A stretch of DNA of 25,386 nucleotides from an uncultured Desulfuromonadales bacterium (GTDB lineage Bacteria; Desulfobacterota; Desulfuromonadia; Desulfuromonadales; Geopsychrobacteraceae). Under the pieces are notes generated by a model. It was not told the origin of the DNA. It saw nothing but the letters and a program-made list of their open reading frames with translations, and did not search any database. The first letter of the stretch is position 1. Every line of letters starts with the position of its first letter. The stretch is taken from NCBI GenBank assembly GCA_947259685.1, contig CAMYNC010000039.1:1-25386 (forward strand), read 5' to 3'. The translations under genes were made by a program, and so were the position numbers. Below, one piece after another: positions 16,584 to 24,585 of this stretch.

Positions 16584-16781
16584 TTAGGTTGCTGAACCTT
16601 CCCTGAATTCACTGCGGATCTGCTCGCGGTAGCTCTCAGTATTGGCATGGCCATGGACGTTCATCCCATGCCTGACCGCCATTTCAAGCAGTTCATCCTC
16701 GCTGTTGGAGCTGAACTTTGCTGTGCATTTCGGGGCACCCGGAAAATCCTGCTCATGGCATTCAACATATTTCCGTCCCAT
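16584..16781 (-). CDS. DUF1059 family small protein
   Basis: 65 aa. Small soluble protein of the DUF1059 family, often annotated as a predicted small metal-binding protein; its biochemical role is not established. C8, H9, C19, H38, H43 and H45 could bind a metal. The pattern of an N-terminal Cys pair, a central EDELLEMAVRHGMNVHG and an acidic/basic C-terminal helix fits the family. The ATG has AGGAG eight bases upstream. It is transcribed divergently from the giant cytochrome gene and could share its intergenic control region. Confidence 0.8.
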   Translation of the reverse strand: MGRKYVECHEQDFPGAPKCTAKFSSNSEDELLEMAVRHGMNVHGHANTESYREQIRSEFREGSAT

Positions 16782-17071
16782 GACTGTTCTCCTTTCCTAC
16801 ATGAAGCTGTTGGATCTGTAGCTGGATAACGCAGCCAATCCTTTGATCAGGTTTGCAGGATGTTTCCCGCCTTTCTCTGTAAACCAAATGACCTGACCTT
16901 GGTTTTAATTATATCTCTGATTTCAGCCAATGAGAAGTAAGTGGCTAAAAAATAGCCATAAATACCTCAGCGCCTGTTGCCAGAATTGCCGTGAATAATC
17001 GCACCGGTGTTTATCTCTGGAATTGAAGGTGAAATTTTGGCGAAACAGGGCATGAAAAATAAAGATTATTC

Positions 17072-17080
17072 TGTTATGAT
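17072..17080 (+). promoter_or_regulatory. Extended -10 promoter candidate for the cytochrome operon
   Basis: TGT followed by TATGAT forms an extended -10 element like the one ahead of the histidine kinase gene. The -35 region is poor. Transcription would start near 17087, exactly where the TGTATACA palindrome begins. Confidence 0.45.
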
Positions 17081-17086
17081 CAGCAT

Positions 17087-17098
17087 ACTGTATACAAT
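17087..17098. promoter_or_regulatory. Second TGTATACA palindrome, operator candidate at the cytochrome transcription start
   Basis: The palindrome lies at 17089-17096. Its reverse-strand context ATTGTATACAG is identical over 11 bases to the site in the fumarase promoter. Placement over the predicted start of transcription would suit a repressor. Confidence 0.5.
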
Positions 17099-17226
17099 CC
17101 CTGATATTCTATATCACTGAAGAGTGTTCCACATAGGCCCAGCTGAGACAGTCTTTTGTCCCGGTTTGATGGTTTGTAACGCTGGTTTTCTGCCATGTTG
17201 ATCCGTTTGTTTTGAGAGGGTTTGAA

Positions 17227-20200
17227 ATGAAGATCTCCTATTCTGTTCGACTTCTGATCTGTGGATTCCTGCTCTTGTTGTTGGGGGGGACGGGCGTTTA
17301 CGCCAGTGACTTAAGCAAATTGATCGACCGGAACTGTCGTAATTGTCACAGCCGGGTGATCAAGAAGCTGCAAGCAGCTGGCAGTCCGCATGCGACCGAA
17401 GTTGAGTGCCGAGACTGCCATACAACCCATCCGCAACGCCATGAAGACCCCAAGGTTAACTGCGGCAGCTGCCATGCTCCTGCTGACTCTGAGCACTACA
17501 AACATGGCAATTGCCAACAATGCCACCACGCCCACTGGCCTCTGGAAATCGATTTTTCCCGCATTACAGTGCCGGTGAATAAAAACTGTCTGAGCTGTCA
17601 CAGCAAACAGGTTAAGCTTGAGAAATCCAAGCATCTCGAAGAGATGCGCTGTACCGAATGCCATAGTAGTCACGGCTATATCCCAAATTGTCTGGATTGC
17701 CATGAAGGGCATGGCGATGACCAGCGACTGAATGATTGCCTGCAGTGTCACCCGGCCCACAAGCCGGTTCCGCCGACCTTTAAGAAAGGCCTCGATTCAA
17801 GCCTCTGCGGTTCTTGTCACGCCAAAACTACCCAGGCCATGGAAACAGCCGGCGGTGCCCATGCGAAGCAGGATTGCACCGACTGTCACAGCAAACATGG
17901 CGACAAGCCGAGCTGCCTGAGTTGTCATGAACCACACAGTCAGGAAATGGCTGCAGGGGACTGTAAGAGTTGCCACTCACATCATCAGCCGCTGCCGTTG
18001 CAGTTGAAAAAAGGAATCAGCTTTGAGCTTTGTACCAGTTGTCACCAAGACACTGCGGCAACCTTCGAAGCCAATGGTGCCGCACACAAAGACAATCTCA
18101 GCTGTGCTGACTGCCACCTGGAACACCCGCCGAGCAAGAAAGCCATCCCCAAATGTTCCATGTGCCACGACAAAGCTGACAATGCGCACTTTGGAGTAAA
18201 AAACTGCAGCACCTGTCACAACCCGCATCAGCCTCAGCCGGGCGATTTTACCGATATCGGCAAGGTGATGGCTGCATGTATTCCTTGCCATGAACAGCCC
18301 GGTAAAGATATGGCTGCCGGCTCGAGCAAGCACGCCGAGCTTGATTGCAGCTCCTGTCACACCAAGCATGGTGAGATCCCGACCTGTCTTGATTGCCATG
18401 AAGCGCACAATGACAAAATGACTGCCGGGGACTGCATCGGTTGTCACACGCCGCATCGGCCTTCACCTTCGCGTTTCAAACCGGGGACTGATTCCGGATT
18501 GTGTGCCGATTGTCATGAGGATGTCAGCAAACTCTTCGCCGCTTCCGGTGGTCGCCATCTGCAGAGTATGGATTGTACCGGCTGTCACGAAGAACATCCG
18601 CCGGGCGAAAATGCGATCCCTAAATGTACGAACTGCCATGCTGCCGACGAGAATCCTCACTTCACCGTCGCCAATTGTGCCGGCTGTCACAATCCTCACA
18701 GTCCGGCAGTGAAGGATCTGACTGCGCTGGAGAATGTCCGCCCGGTCTGCGCTACCTGCCATAAAGCTGTGATTGTCGAAATGGACAAAGGGGCGACCGC
18801 CCATAGCGAAGAACTCAGTTGTAACCAATGCCATGAGCAGCATGGGCAAATCCCTTCCTGTCTCGATTGTCATGAAGGCCATAATGAAAAAATGACGGCG
18901 GCCGACTGTGTCGGTTGCCATTCTCCGCATCGGCCAGCGCCGCCACAATTCAAACCGGGGACCGATTCTTCCCTGTGTGCTGATTGTCATGAGGATGTCA
19001 GCAAACTGTTCGCTGCTTCCGGTGGTCGCCATCAGCAGAGTATGGACTGCGCAGGCTGTCACGAAGAACACCCGCCGAGTGAAAATGCGATCCCTGAATG
19101 TACGAACTGCCATGCTGGCGATGAGAATCCTCACTTCGCCATAGCCAATTGTTCCGGCTGTCACAATCCTCACAGTCCGGCAGTGAAGGATCTGACTGCG
19201 CTGGAGAATGTTCGCCCGGTCTGCGCTACCTGCCATGAAGATGTGATTGTCGAAATGGACAAAGGGGTGACCGCCCATAGTGAAGGGCTCAGCTGCAACC
19301 AATGCCATGAGCAGCATGGACAAATCCCTTCCTGTCTCGATTGCCATGAAGGGCATGACGAAGAGATGCAGGTGACCGGTTGTGTCAACTGCCACAACCC
19401 ACATCGCCCGCTTCCGGTTGAGTTTCAGAAGGGCACTACTGCAGTGCTTTGTTCTGCCTGCCATGCAGAACCGGTTGCTGAGATCACTGCCGCCGGTGCC
19501 GCGCATAAAGAGCAGCTTGCCTGTGTGGACTGTCACCAGGCACATCCACCAGCAGAAAATGTTATCCCGGAATGTTCCAATTGTCATGCTAGCGATGATA
19601 ATCCGCATTTTGCCACTGCCGACTGTACTGCTTGCCACAATCCACATCAGCCGGTACTGGTTGATATTTCTCAGCTCAGCGATTCTCGTCCAGTCTGTGC
19701 CGGTTGTCACTCTGAGGTCGAAGAACAACTGAACAGCCAGAGCAGCGCCCACAGCGAACAAGGCTGTGTCGATTGCCATCAGAAGCATGCTGATGCTCCC
19801 TCTTGCCTGGGTTGTCACGAAGGTCACAGTGAAGAGATGAAGCAAGCTGACTGCCTCAGCTGTCATCAGCCACATGCTCCACTGAAAATTAATCTGCAGA
19901 ATGAGCCGACTGCGCAACTTTGTGCAGCTTGCCACAGTGCTCAGGTGACCAGTATTACCAAGTCAGGTGCCAGCCACCGAGATAAAATAAACTGTTCCGC
20001 TTGTCACCAGGTTCACCCTTCGGTTGCCTGTGCTGATTGCCATAATGAGCATCCGCAAAAAGGGCAGGGGATTCCTCAATCCTGCTTTGTTTGTCACGAG
20101 GCCAGCAGTCATCCTCACTTTGCCGTTGGCGACTGTCAGGATTGTCATAATCCGCATGAACCTTTAAATTTGAACCTGAAGACACGTAAACCGCTGACCC

Positions 20201-21702
20201 CGGTTTGTGTCACCTGCCATCAGCAGGTGCAAGAGCAGTTTGTCGCCATGGCGGGAGGGCACAGTAAACAGGACTGCGGCAATTGCCACGCTGAACACAG
20301 CAAAAAACGTAAATGCCTCGATTGCCATAAGCCGCATGAAGAGTCGATGACCCAAGGGGACTGTCTGCACTGCCACTCTCCGCACCAGCCGCAGGATATT
20401 CAGTTCCGCCAGGCTGAGGATCTGCCCACCAAGTTTTGCGCTTCCTGTCATGCCGATCAGGTTGAAACGCTGGCTGCCAAAGGTCAGGCTCATCAGCATG
20501 AACTGGATAGTTGCACTGCCTGCCACCCGGCACATCCGCCGAATGGCAAAACCACCAAGCTTGCTTGTGGCAGCTGCCATGATCGCGGTGAGCGGCGGCA
20601 CTATACCCTCGACAATTGCGCCAGTTGCCATAACCCGCACCAACCGCTGGAACTCGACTTGAGTAAACTGGCGGCAGTGGCTCCGGCCTGTGTCTCCTGC
20701 CACAATAATCAGGAACGCTTGATTCAACAGAATCCGAGTAAACACAGCGCCTTTGATTGCAGCAAGTGCCATGCTGGAGAGCATGGTTCCAGAAAAGAGT
20801 GCCTGGAGTGCCATAAGTCTCACATCCCGGATATGGCTCACCAGGACTGCTTGAAATGCCACCCGCCTCATTTCCCGCAATTGATCAAAGAAAAACCGGG
20901 TCAGGCCGGTAAGGTCTGTGCTGCCTGCCACCAGGAGGCGGTCAGTAAAATGAAAGAGGTTGGCGCGGCGCATAAAAAACAGCCCTGTGTCAGCTGCCAC
21001 CAGGCCCATCCTCCTGCAGATAAAAAGGTGCTGCCGGCCTGCAGTATCTGTCACGGTGGCAATGACAACCCGCATTTTGCAGTCGACAATTGCCAGGAGT
21101 GCCACCAGGGGCATCAACCCCTCGGCCACGATCTGTCCAAAGTCAGCAATGCCAAGCCGGCCTGTCAGTCCTGCCATAAAGAGGTTGCCGAGACTTTTGT
21201 CAGCCAGCCCAGCGCGCATGCCGAACAGGATTGCACCCTTTGCCACTTGAAGCATGGCGAAGCTCAGCAGTGTGGCGATTGTCATGATCCCCATACTCAG
21301 GGGATGAAGTATGCCGATTGTTTGAATTGCCACAGCGCCCCGCATGCACCGACCAAGATTGCTTTTGCCAGTGAGATGCCGGCAAACTTCTGCCAGTCCT
21401 GCCACAGCGATCAGGTTGACGCCCTGGCCGCAACAGCGACCAAGCATGGCGAGTTGGCTTGCGTGGAGTGTCACCTTGGCAATCATGGTGCCAAAGCCAG
21501 TTGCGCCGATTGCCACGAACCCCCGCATGATGCTGCTTTGCACCGAAAATACCCGGATTGTCTGAAGTGTCATGTCGATCCGCATAATTTAGCCGACTGG
21601 CGAGGCGGCAAGCAGGCGGGCCTGCAGCCTCCTGAAGTGAAGATCATCACCGAAAATCAACCTGCGGCAACAGAGAGCACAAGTAGCGAGGATGGGAAAT
21701 GA
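17227..21702 (+). CDS. Giant exported multiheme c-type cytochrome with 73 CXXCH motifs
   Basis: 1491 aa. A Sec signal peptide (about 1-26, cleavage after VYA) is followed by an uninterrupted array of 73 CXXCH motifs by manual count, from C37 to C1445, about one heme per 20 residues, with no other membrane helix, lipobox or non-heme domain. Linkers carry extra histidines (NPH, EEHPP, EQHG, EGH), about one per motif, consistent with bis-His ligation. Two tetraheme module types alternate: A (xEHPP, then NPHF, then NPHxP) and B (HG, CLDCHEGH, then PHxP). Approximate blocks by residue: 37-193 (8), 194-268 (4), 269-425 (8), 426-583 (8), 584-741 (8), 742-898 (8), 899-1070 (9), 1071-1230 (8), 1231-1388 (8), 1389-1449 (4). 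A charged heme-free tail ends the protein. ATG at 17227 has GAGGG six bases upstream. I infer a periplasmic or extracellular electron conduit or reservoir; the location and partner are not provable here. It is coupled to the next gene by a 4-bp overlap. Confidence 0.93.
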   Translation: MKISYSVRLLICGFLLLLLGGTGVYASDLSKLIDRNCRNCHSRVIKKLQAAGSPHATEVECRDCHTTHPQRHEDPKVNCGSCHAPADSEHYKHGNCQQCHHAHWPLEIDFSRITVPVNKNCLSCHSKQVKLEKSKHLEEMRCTECHSSHGYIPNCLDCHEGHGDDQRLNDCLQCHPAHKPVPPTFKKGLDSSLCGSCHAKTTQAMETAGGAHAKQDCTDCHSKHGDKPSCLSCHEPHSQEMAAGDCKSCHSHHQPLPLQLKKGISFELCTSCHQDTAATFEANGAAHKDNLSCADCHLEHPPSKKAIPKCSMCHDKADNAHFGVKNCSTCHNPHQPQPGDFTDIGKVMAACIPCHEQPGKDMAAGSSKHAELDCSSCHTKHGEIPTCLDCHEAHNDKMTAGDCIGCHTPHRPSPSRFKPGTDSGLCADCHEDVSKLFAASGGRHLQSMDCTGCHEEHPPGENAIPKCTNCHAADENPHFTVANCAGCHNPHSPAVKDLTALENVRPVCATCHKAVIVEMDKGATAHSEELSCNQCHEQHGQIPSCLDCHEGHNEKMTAADCVGCHSPHRPAPPQFKPGTDSSLCADCHEDVSKLFAASGGRHQQSMDCAGCHEEHPPSENAIPECTNCHAGDENPHFAIANCSGCHNPHSPAVKDLTALENVRPVCATCHEDVIVEMDKGVTAHSEGLSCNQCHEQHGQIPSCLDCHEGHDEEMQVTGCVNCHNPHRPLPVEFQKGTTAVLCSACHAEPVAEITAAGAAHKEQLACVDCHQAHPPAENVIPECSNCHASDDNPHFATADCTACHNPHQPVLVDISQLSDSRPVCAGCHSEVEEQLNSQSSAHSEQGCVDCHQKHADAPSCLGCHEGHSEEMKQADCLSCHQPHAPLKINLQNEPTAQLCAACHSAQVTSITKSGASHRDKINCSACHQVHPSVACADCHNEHPQKGQGIPQSCFVCHEASSHPHFAVGDCQDCHNPHEPLNLNLKTRKPLTPVCVTCHQQVQEQFVAMAGGHSKQDCGNCHAEHSKKRKCLDCHKPHEESMTQGDCLHCHSPHQPQDIQFRQAEDLPTKFCASCHADQVETLAAKGQAHQHELDSCTACHPAHPPNGKTTKLACGSCHDRGERRHYTLDNCASCHNPHQPLELDLSKLAAVAPACVSCHNNQERLIQQNPSKHSAFDCSKCHAGEHGSRKECLECHKSHIPDMAHQDCLKCHPPHFPQLIKEKPGQAGKVCAACHQEAVSKMKEVGAAHKKQPCVSCHQAHPPADKKVLPACSICHGGNDNPHFAVDNCQECHQGHQPLGHDLSKVSNAKPACQSCHKEVAETFVSQPSAHAEQDCTLCHLKHGEAQQCGDCHDPHTQGMKYADCLNCHSAPHAPTKIAFASEMPANFCQSCHSDQVDALAATATKHGELACVECHLGNHGAKASCADCHEPPHDAALHRKYPDCLKCHVDPHNLADWRGGKQAGLQPPEVKIITENQPAATESTSSEDGK
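18502..19449 (+). repeat. 474-bp in-frame tandem duplication inside the giant cytochrome gene
   Basis: Two copies, 18502-18975 and 18976-19449, each encode one octaheme unit of 158 residues. My hand alignment finds about 30 differences over the first ~380 bases, and the similarity then falls away near 19355. On the left, related sequence continues back to about 18386. The neighbouring unit starting at 19450 is also exactly in register but more diverged at the DNA level. Confidence 0.85.
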
Positions 21703-22559
21703 TGAACATGGAATGGATTGTTGGGGGCCGTAAGCGGCTGGGGATTGTCTATCTTGCGGTTGCCATGTTGATGCTGGCCATTTCTGCGCCGGTATTAGCT
21801 GACGATTCCGTCGATATTTATCAGCAGGACGTGCCAGAGATGACCACACTGGAGTGCGCCAAGTGCCACCTGCAGATTTTTGAGGATCTGCGCGATTCCG
21901 GGGGATTGCACCAACAACAATGCCGTGACTGCCATGACAAGTTTCATACCTTCACTCCGGGCGTCGCCTGGGAAGATCGGGTGCCATCCTGTACCGGCTG
22001 TCACGATTTACCCCACGGCGAAGAGATGCCGACCTGCCTTGAGTGCCACCAAAACCCGCATGCGCCGCTTAACAGTTTGATTGTCGCGGAAAAATTGGCC
22101 GATAAATGCGATCGTTGTCATCAGCCTCAGGTGGATGAACTGGCTCAGACCGCCAGTGCGCATAGTGAGCAGAGTTGTTTTGACTGTCACCAGGGCGCTC
22201 GGCATGGTGAGCGTCCGCAGTGCACTATTTGTCACGACGAACCGCACGCCGATTATGTCGATAACTCCAGCTGTGTATCCTGCCATCCGCCACATGCGCC
22301 GACTTTGATCAGTTTCGACAATAAGGTCCCCAATGCTGTCTGTGGCGGTTGCCATGTCGATCAACTGGAAACTCTGAAAAATGCAGAGGTGAAACACAAG
22401 GCACTTGCCTGCGTGATTTGCCACGCCAAGGAACATGGCCAGATTGCCAAGTGTCAGTCTTGCCATGGCAGTGGGCCACACAACCCGGCGTTGGTAAAGA
22501 ATTTCAGCAACTGCATGGAGTGTCACGGCAACCCGCACAATCTGAAATTGGCGGAGTAA
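21699..22559 (+). CDS. Exported dodecaheme c-type cytochrome, partner of the giant cytochrome
   Basis: 286 aa. Signal peptide of about 34 residues (cleavage after PVLA), then 12 CXXCH motifs starting at C53, arranged as three tetraheme modules of the B type found in the upstream protein. The last module is clearly related to the last module of the giant protein: both run CxxCH-VDQ/SDQV, end in CLKCH or CMECH and finish with PHNL. No lipobox or membrane anchor is visible. The ATG overlaps the upstream stop (ATGA), so the two are made together and probably interact or act in sequence. A strong terminator follows. Role in electron transfer is certain in outline; the substrate or acceptor is unknown. 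Confidence 0.93.
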   Translation: MMNMEWIVGGRKRLGIVYLAVAMLMLAISAPVLADDSVDIYQQDVPEMTTLECAKCHLQIFEDLRDSGGLHQQQCRDCHDKFHTFTPGVAWEDRVPSCTGCHDLPHGEEMPTCLECHQNPHAPLNSLIVAEKLADKCDRCHQPQVDELAQTASAHSEQSCFDCHQGARHGERPQCTICHDEPHADYVDNSSCVSCHPPHAPTLISFDNKVPNAVCGGCHVDQLETLKNAEVKHKALACVICHAKEHGQIAKCQSCHGSGPHNPALVKNFSNCMECHGNPHNLKLAE

Positions 22560-22589
22560 GACTGCTCTAAAACTGATAGAAAGCATCCT

Positions 22590-22629
22590 AAAAAAAGAGC
22601 CCCGTTCAATCTTGAACGGGGCTCTTTTT
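22590..22629 (+). terminator. Strong Rho-independent terminator of the cytochrome operon
   Basis: A 13-bp perfect stem (22597-22609 with 22612-22624), GC-rich at the base, flanked by an A-run upstream and five T's downstream. It starts about 30 bases after the dodecaheme gene. Confidence 0.93.
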
Positions 22630-22728
22630 AGTGCTCGGAAGAAATCTGCTTGGCAGCAATCTTCCGTCAGCACGAAAAACATTTCCTTTTCTCTCTAGTG
22701 AAAAGGACAGGAAGAAGGGGCACCTTCA

Positions 22729-22785
22729 AGTTCGACGGCCCCCTCATCCGGCCTTCGGCCACCTTCTCCCAAGGGGAGAAGGGAC
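22729..22785. repeat. Intergenic palindromic repeat (REP-like)
   Basis: The segment carries two adjacent hairpins: one around 22748-22760 (GGCC-TTC-GGCC type) and one with a 9-bp stem (22762-22770 with 22774-22782, AAG loop). This CCCTCATCCGGCC...CTTCTCCC...GGGAGAAGG pattern resembles dispersed palindromic repeats seen between genes of many proteobacteria. It lies between the two convergent transcripts of the cytochrome operon and the htrA gene. Confidence 0.6.
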
Positions 22786-22818
22786 CAGTGGATACTCCTT
22801 CTTCTTTGTTGCTTTCGT

Positions 22819-24276
22819 TTACCGATCCAACTTCAAAGTCAGATAACGGGCATTGTCCCCTTTACGCACCAATAGCAGTAGGTGCTTGCCTTTACCTTCT
22901 TTGATCATCTCTTTTAACTGTTCAGGTGACCTGATAGCTTTGCGATTCGCTTCAACGATCAGATCTCCACGCTTGATGCCAGCTTCGGCTGCGTTCGAGC
23001 CAGCTTCGACATTGCTCACCAGCACCCCTTGCTCATCTTCATAGCCGAGCTTTTCAGCCAGTTCGGGAGTCAGTTCCTGCAGGCTGAGGCCTAGCTTCGG
23101 CAATTTTCCCGGAGCAGCTGGACGTCCTTGGTCATCGGTTTCCATTTTGCCGATTTTGACATCAACCGTTTGCTCTTTGCCGTCGCGCTGAATGGTCAGT
23201 TCGACTTTGGTGCCAGGGATGGTCAAGGCGATCTTGTTGCGGAATTCTGTGACTTTCCCGACATCTTTGCCATTGAGTTCAAGAATGATATCGCCTTGTT
23301 TAAGACCGGCGTCTTCAGCAGGTGAGTCTTCCATGACCTGCGATACCAGAATTCCCTTCGCCGCATCAAGGTCAAAGGATTCAGCCAGCTCGTTATTAAC
23401 GTCCTGAATATAGACTCCCAGGCGACCGCGAGTGACCCGGCCGTCCTCGATAAGTTGATTTTTGATCAACTTGGCCATATTAACCGGAATGGCGAAGCCG
23501 ATACCCATGTAGCCGCCGCTGCGACTGAATATCGCGGTGTTGATGCCGACCACCTCTCCGTTTAAGTTCACCAGCGGGCCGCCGGAGTTCCCGGGGTTAA
23601 TCGCCGCATCGGTCTGGATAAAGTTTTCATAGTCGTTGAGACCAATACCGCTGCGCCCTTTGGCACTGACGATGCCGGCGGTCAGGGTGTGCGACAGGCC
23701 GAAAGGGTTGCCGACGGCGAGCACCCAGTCACCAACCTCCAGGGTGCTGGAATCGCCAAGTTTTAAGTAGGGCAGGCCGGTCTTTTCCACCTTTATGACC
23801 GCCAGGTCGCTGGGCGGGTCAGTGCCGATGATTTCAGCGGTATATTCCTGGCCGTTTTCCATCTGCACTGTTACCGTGTCTGCATCTTCGACCACATGGT
23901 TATTGGTCAGGATGTAACCGTCAGAACTGATCACAAACCCGGAACCCTGACCGGCTGACTTCCGCTTCTGGGAAGGGGCCTTGGGCTGGCTGTGACCGGG
24001 AGGCTGGCCAAAGAAACGCCGAAAAAATTCATCTCCGAAGGGACCGAAGGGAGCCATTTCCGGCGTTCGCTGTCCGCTGATTTCTTTTTCTACCGAAATA
24101 AAGACTACCGCCGGGGAAACCTTTTTCGCGACACTGCGGAAGGCTTGCCCGGTTTCACGCAAATTTTCCAGTCCCTGCTCTTGGGCTAAGACCGGGCTAC
24201 TTAGTGAGGGGCCGAACACTAACAAGGCACCGAAAAGTAGGCCAAGGAAGTTTTTTCGCTTGCTGTTCAGATTCAT
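22819..24276 (-). CDS. degP: Periplasmic serine protease HtrA/DegP (Do family)
   Basis: 485 aa. Envelope protease/chaperone that degrades or refolds misfolded exported proteins. A signal peptide covers about 1-31 (cleavage after VLA). The trypsin-like domain carries the catalytic triad H127 (TNNHVV), D157 (SDLAV) and S231 (GNSGGP). Two PDZ domains follow (about 285-370 and 395-480), giving the full Do-type layout. The Pro/Gly-rich LA-like loop (about 72-108) precedes the protease core. ATG at 24276 has AGGAG seven bases upstream and begins the signal peptide; a longer frame to 24324 adds residues without signal-peptide features and is less likely. It converges on the cytochrome operon. A quality-control role for exported cytochromes is possible but only inferred from position. 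Confidence 0.95.
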   Translation of the reverse strand: MNLNSKRKNFLGLLFGALLVFGPSLSSPVLAQEQGLENLRETGQAFRSVAKKVSPAVVFISVEKEISGQRTPEMAPFGPFGDEFFRRFFGQPPGHSQPKAPSQKRKSAGQGSGFVISSDGYILTNNHVVEDADTVTVQMENGQEYTAEIIGTDPPSDLAVIKVEKTGLPYLKLGDSSTLEVGDWVLAVGNPFGLSHTLTAGIVSAKGRSGIGLNDYENFIQTDAAINPGNSGGPLVNLNGEVVGINTAIFSRSGGYMGIGFAIPVNMAKLIKNQLIEDGRVTRGRLGVYIQDVNNELAESFDLDAAKGILVSQVMEDSPAEDAGLKQGDIILELNGKDVGKVTEFRNKIALTIPGTKVELTIQRDGKEQTVDVKIGKMETDDQGRPAAPGKLPKLGLSLQELTPELAEKLGYEDEQGVLVSNVEAGSNAAEAGIKRGDLIVEANRKAIRSPEQLKEMIKEGKGKHLLLLVRKGDNARYLTLKLDR

Positions 24277-24585
24277 GAGCTGCTCCTGTTTGTCTGGACA
24301 ATAGCAATGATAAATGGGGTACAAAATTCAACATACCAGTTAAGAGTTTACGATCATTTCCCAGGATTGGTAGGTTTTTCTCTGCATTTTTGAATGTGCA
24401 AAAGCACAATCGGCGGGTGTCAGTTAGAATGTAGCAGTTTAGAGGAAAATGAAAAAAATGCCTCAAACCAAGGAGGGGGGGAGGTTTGAGGCAAAAAATA
24501 GCAAGTGTTCGAACTATAGAGCATGGCTTCTTTATTAAGCAAGAAAATAAGACCAAAGTGGTTACTTTTCCTTGTGTCTGACGTC
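24277..24585. other. Intergenic region between degP and ycgN
   Basis: 309 bases without a gene. It contains a small hairpin with TGTGC/GCACA arms near 24395-24410, the terminator of the upstream minus-strand pair, and must hold the degP promoter. I could not pick a convincing -35/-10 pair for degP, nor a sigma-E or sigma-54 type element. Confidence 0.45.
24452..24493 (-). terminator. Rho-independent terminator of the yjdM-ycgN pair
   Basis: A perfect 11-bp stem (24459-24469 with 24483-24493) with a 13-nt purine-rich loop. Read on the minus strand, it is followed by seven T's (plus-strand A-run 24452-24458). It lies about 90 bases past the ycgN stop. Confidence 0.88.

Larger units (their letters stand above)
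16782..17226. other. Long control region upstream of the giant cytochrome operon
   Basis: 445 bases without a gene, between divergently transcribed genes. It holds a small perfect hairpin (16942-16947 with 16953-16958, A5 loop), an extended -10 promoter candidate (17072-17080), the TGTATACA palindrome (17089-17096) and a leader of about 140 nt before the cytochrome ATG. I looked for a GEMM-type c-di-GMP riboswitch in the leader and did not see its conserved core. Confidence 0.5.

Noticed and set aside
17100..17226. Possible GEMM (cyclic di-nucleotide) riboswitch in the cytochrome leader
   Set aside because: Such riboswitches are known ahead of cytochrome genes in Geobacter relatives, but the conserved core (a GGGACGCAAAGCC-like segment) is absent by eye. 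A covariance-model search would be decisive.
18386..19449. Repeat array considered as CRISPR or minisatellite
   Set aside because: The period is 474 bp, in frame and coding for octaheme units, with no short repeat-spacer structure.
18463..21585. Long minus-strand open frames (490 and 473 codons) opposite the giant cytochrome gene
   Set aside because: They mirror the repeated CXXCH and His codons of the real gene, have no recognisable domain, and the sense frame has a signal peptide and a consistent heme pattern. Long antisense frames are an expected by-product of biased repeated codons.
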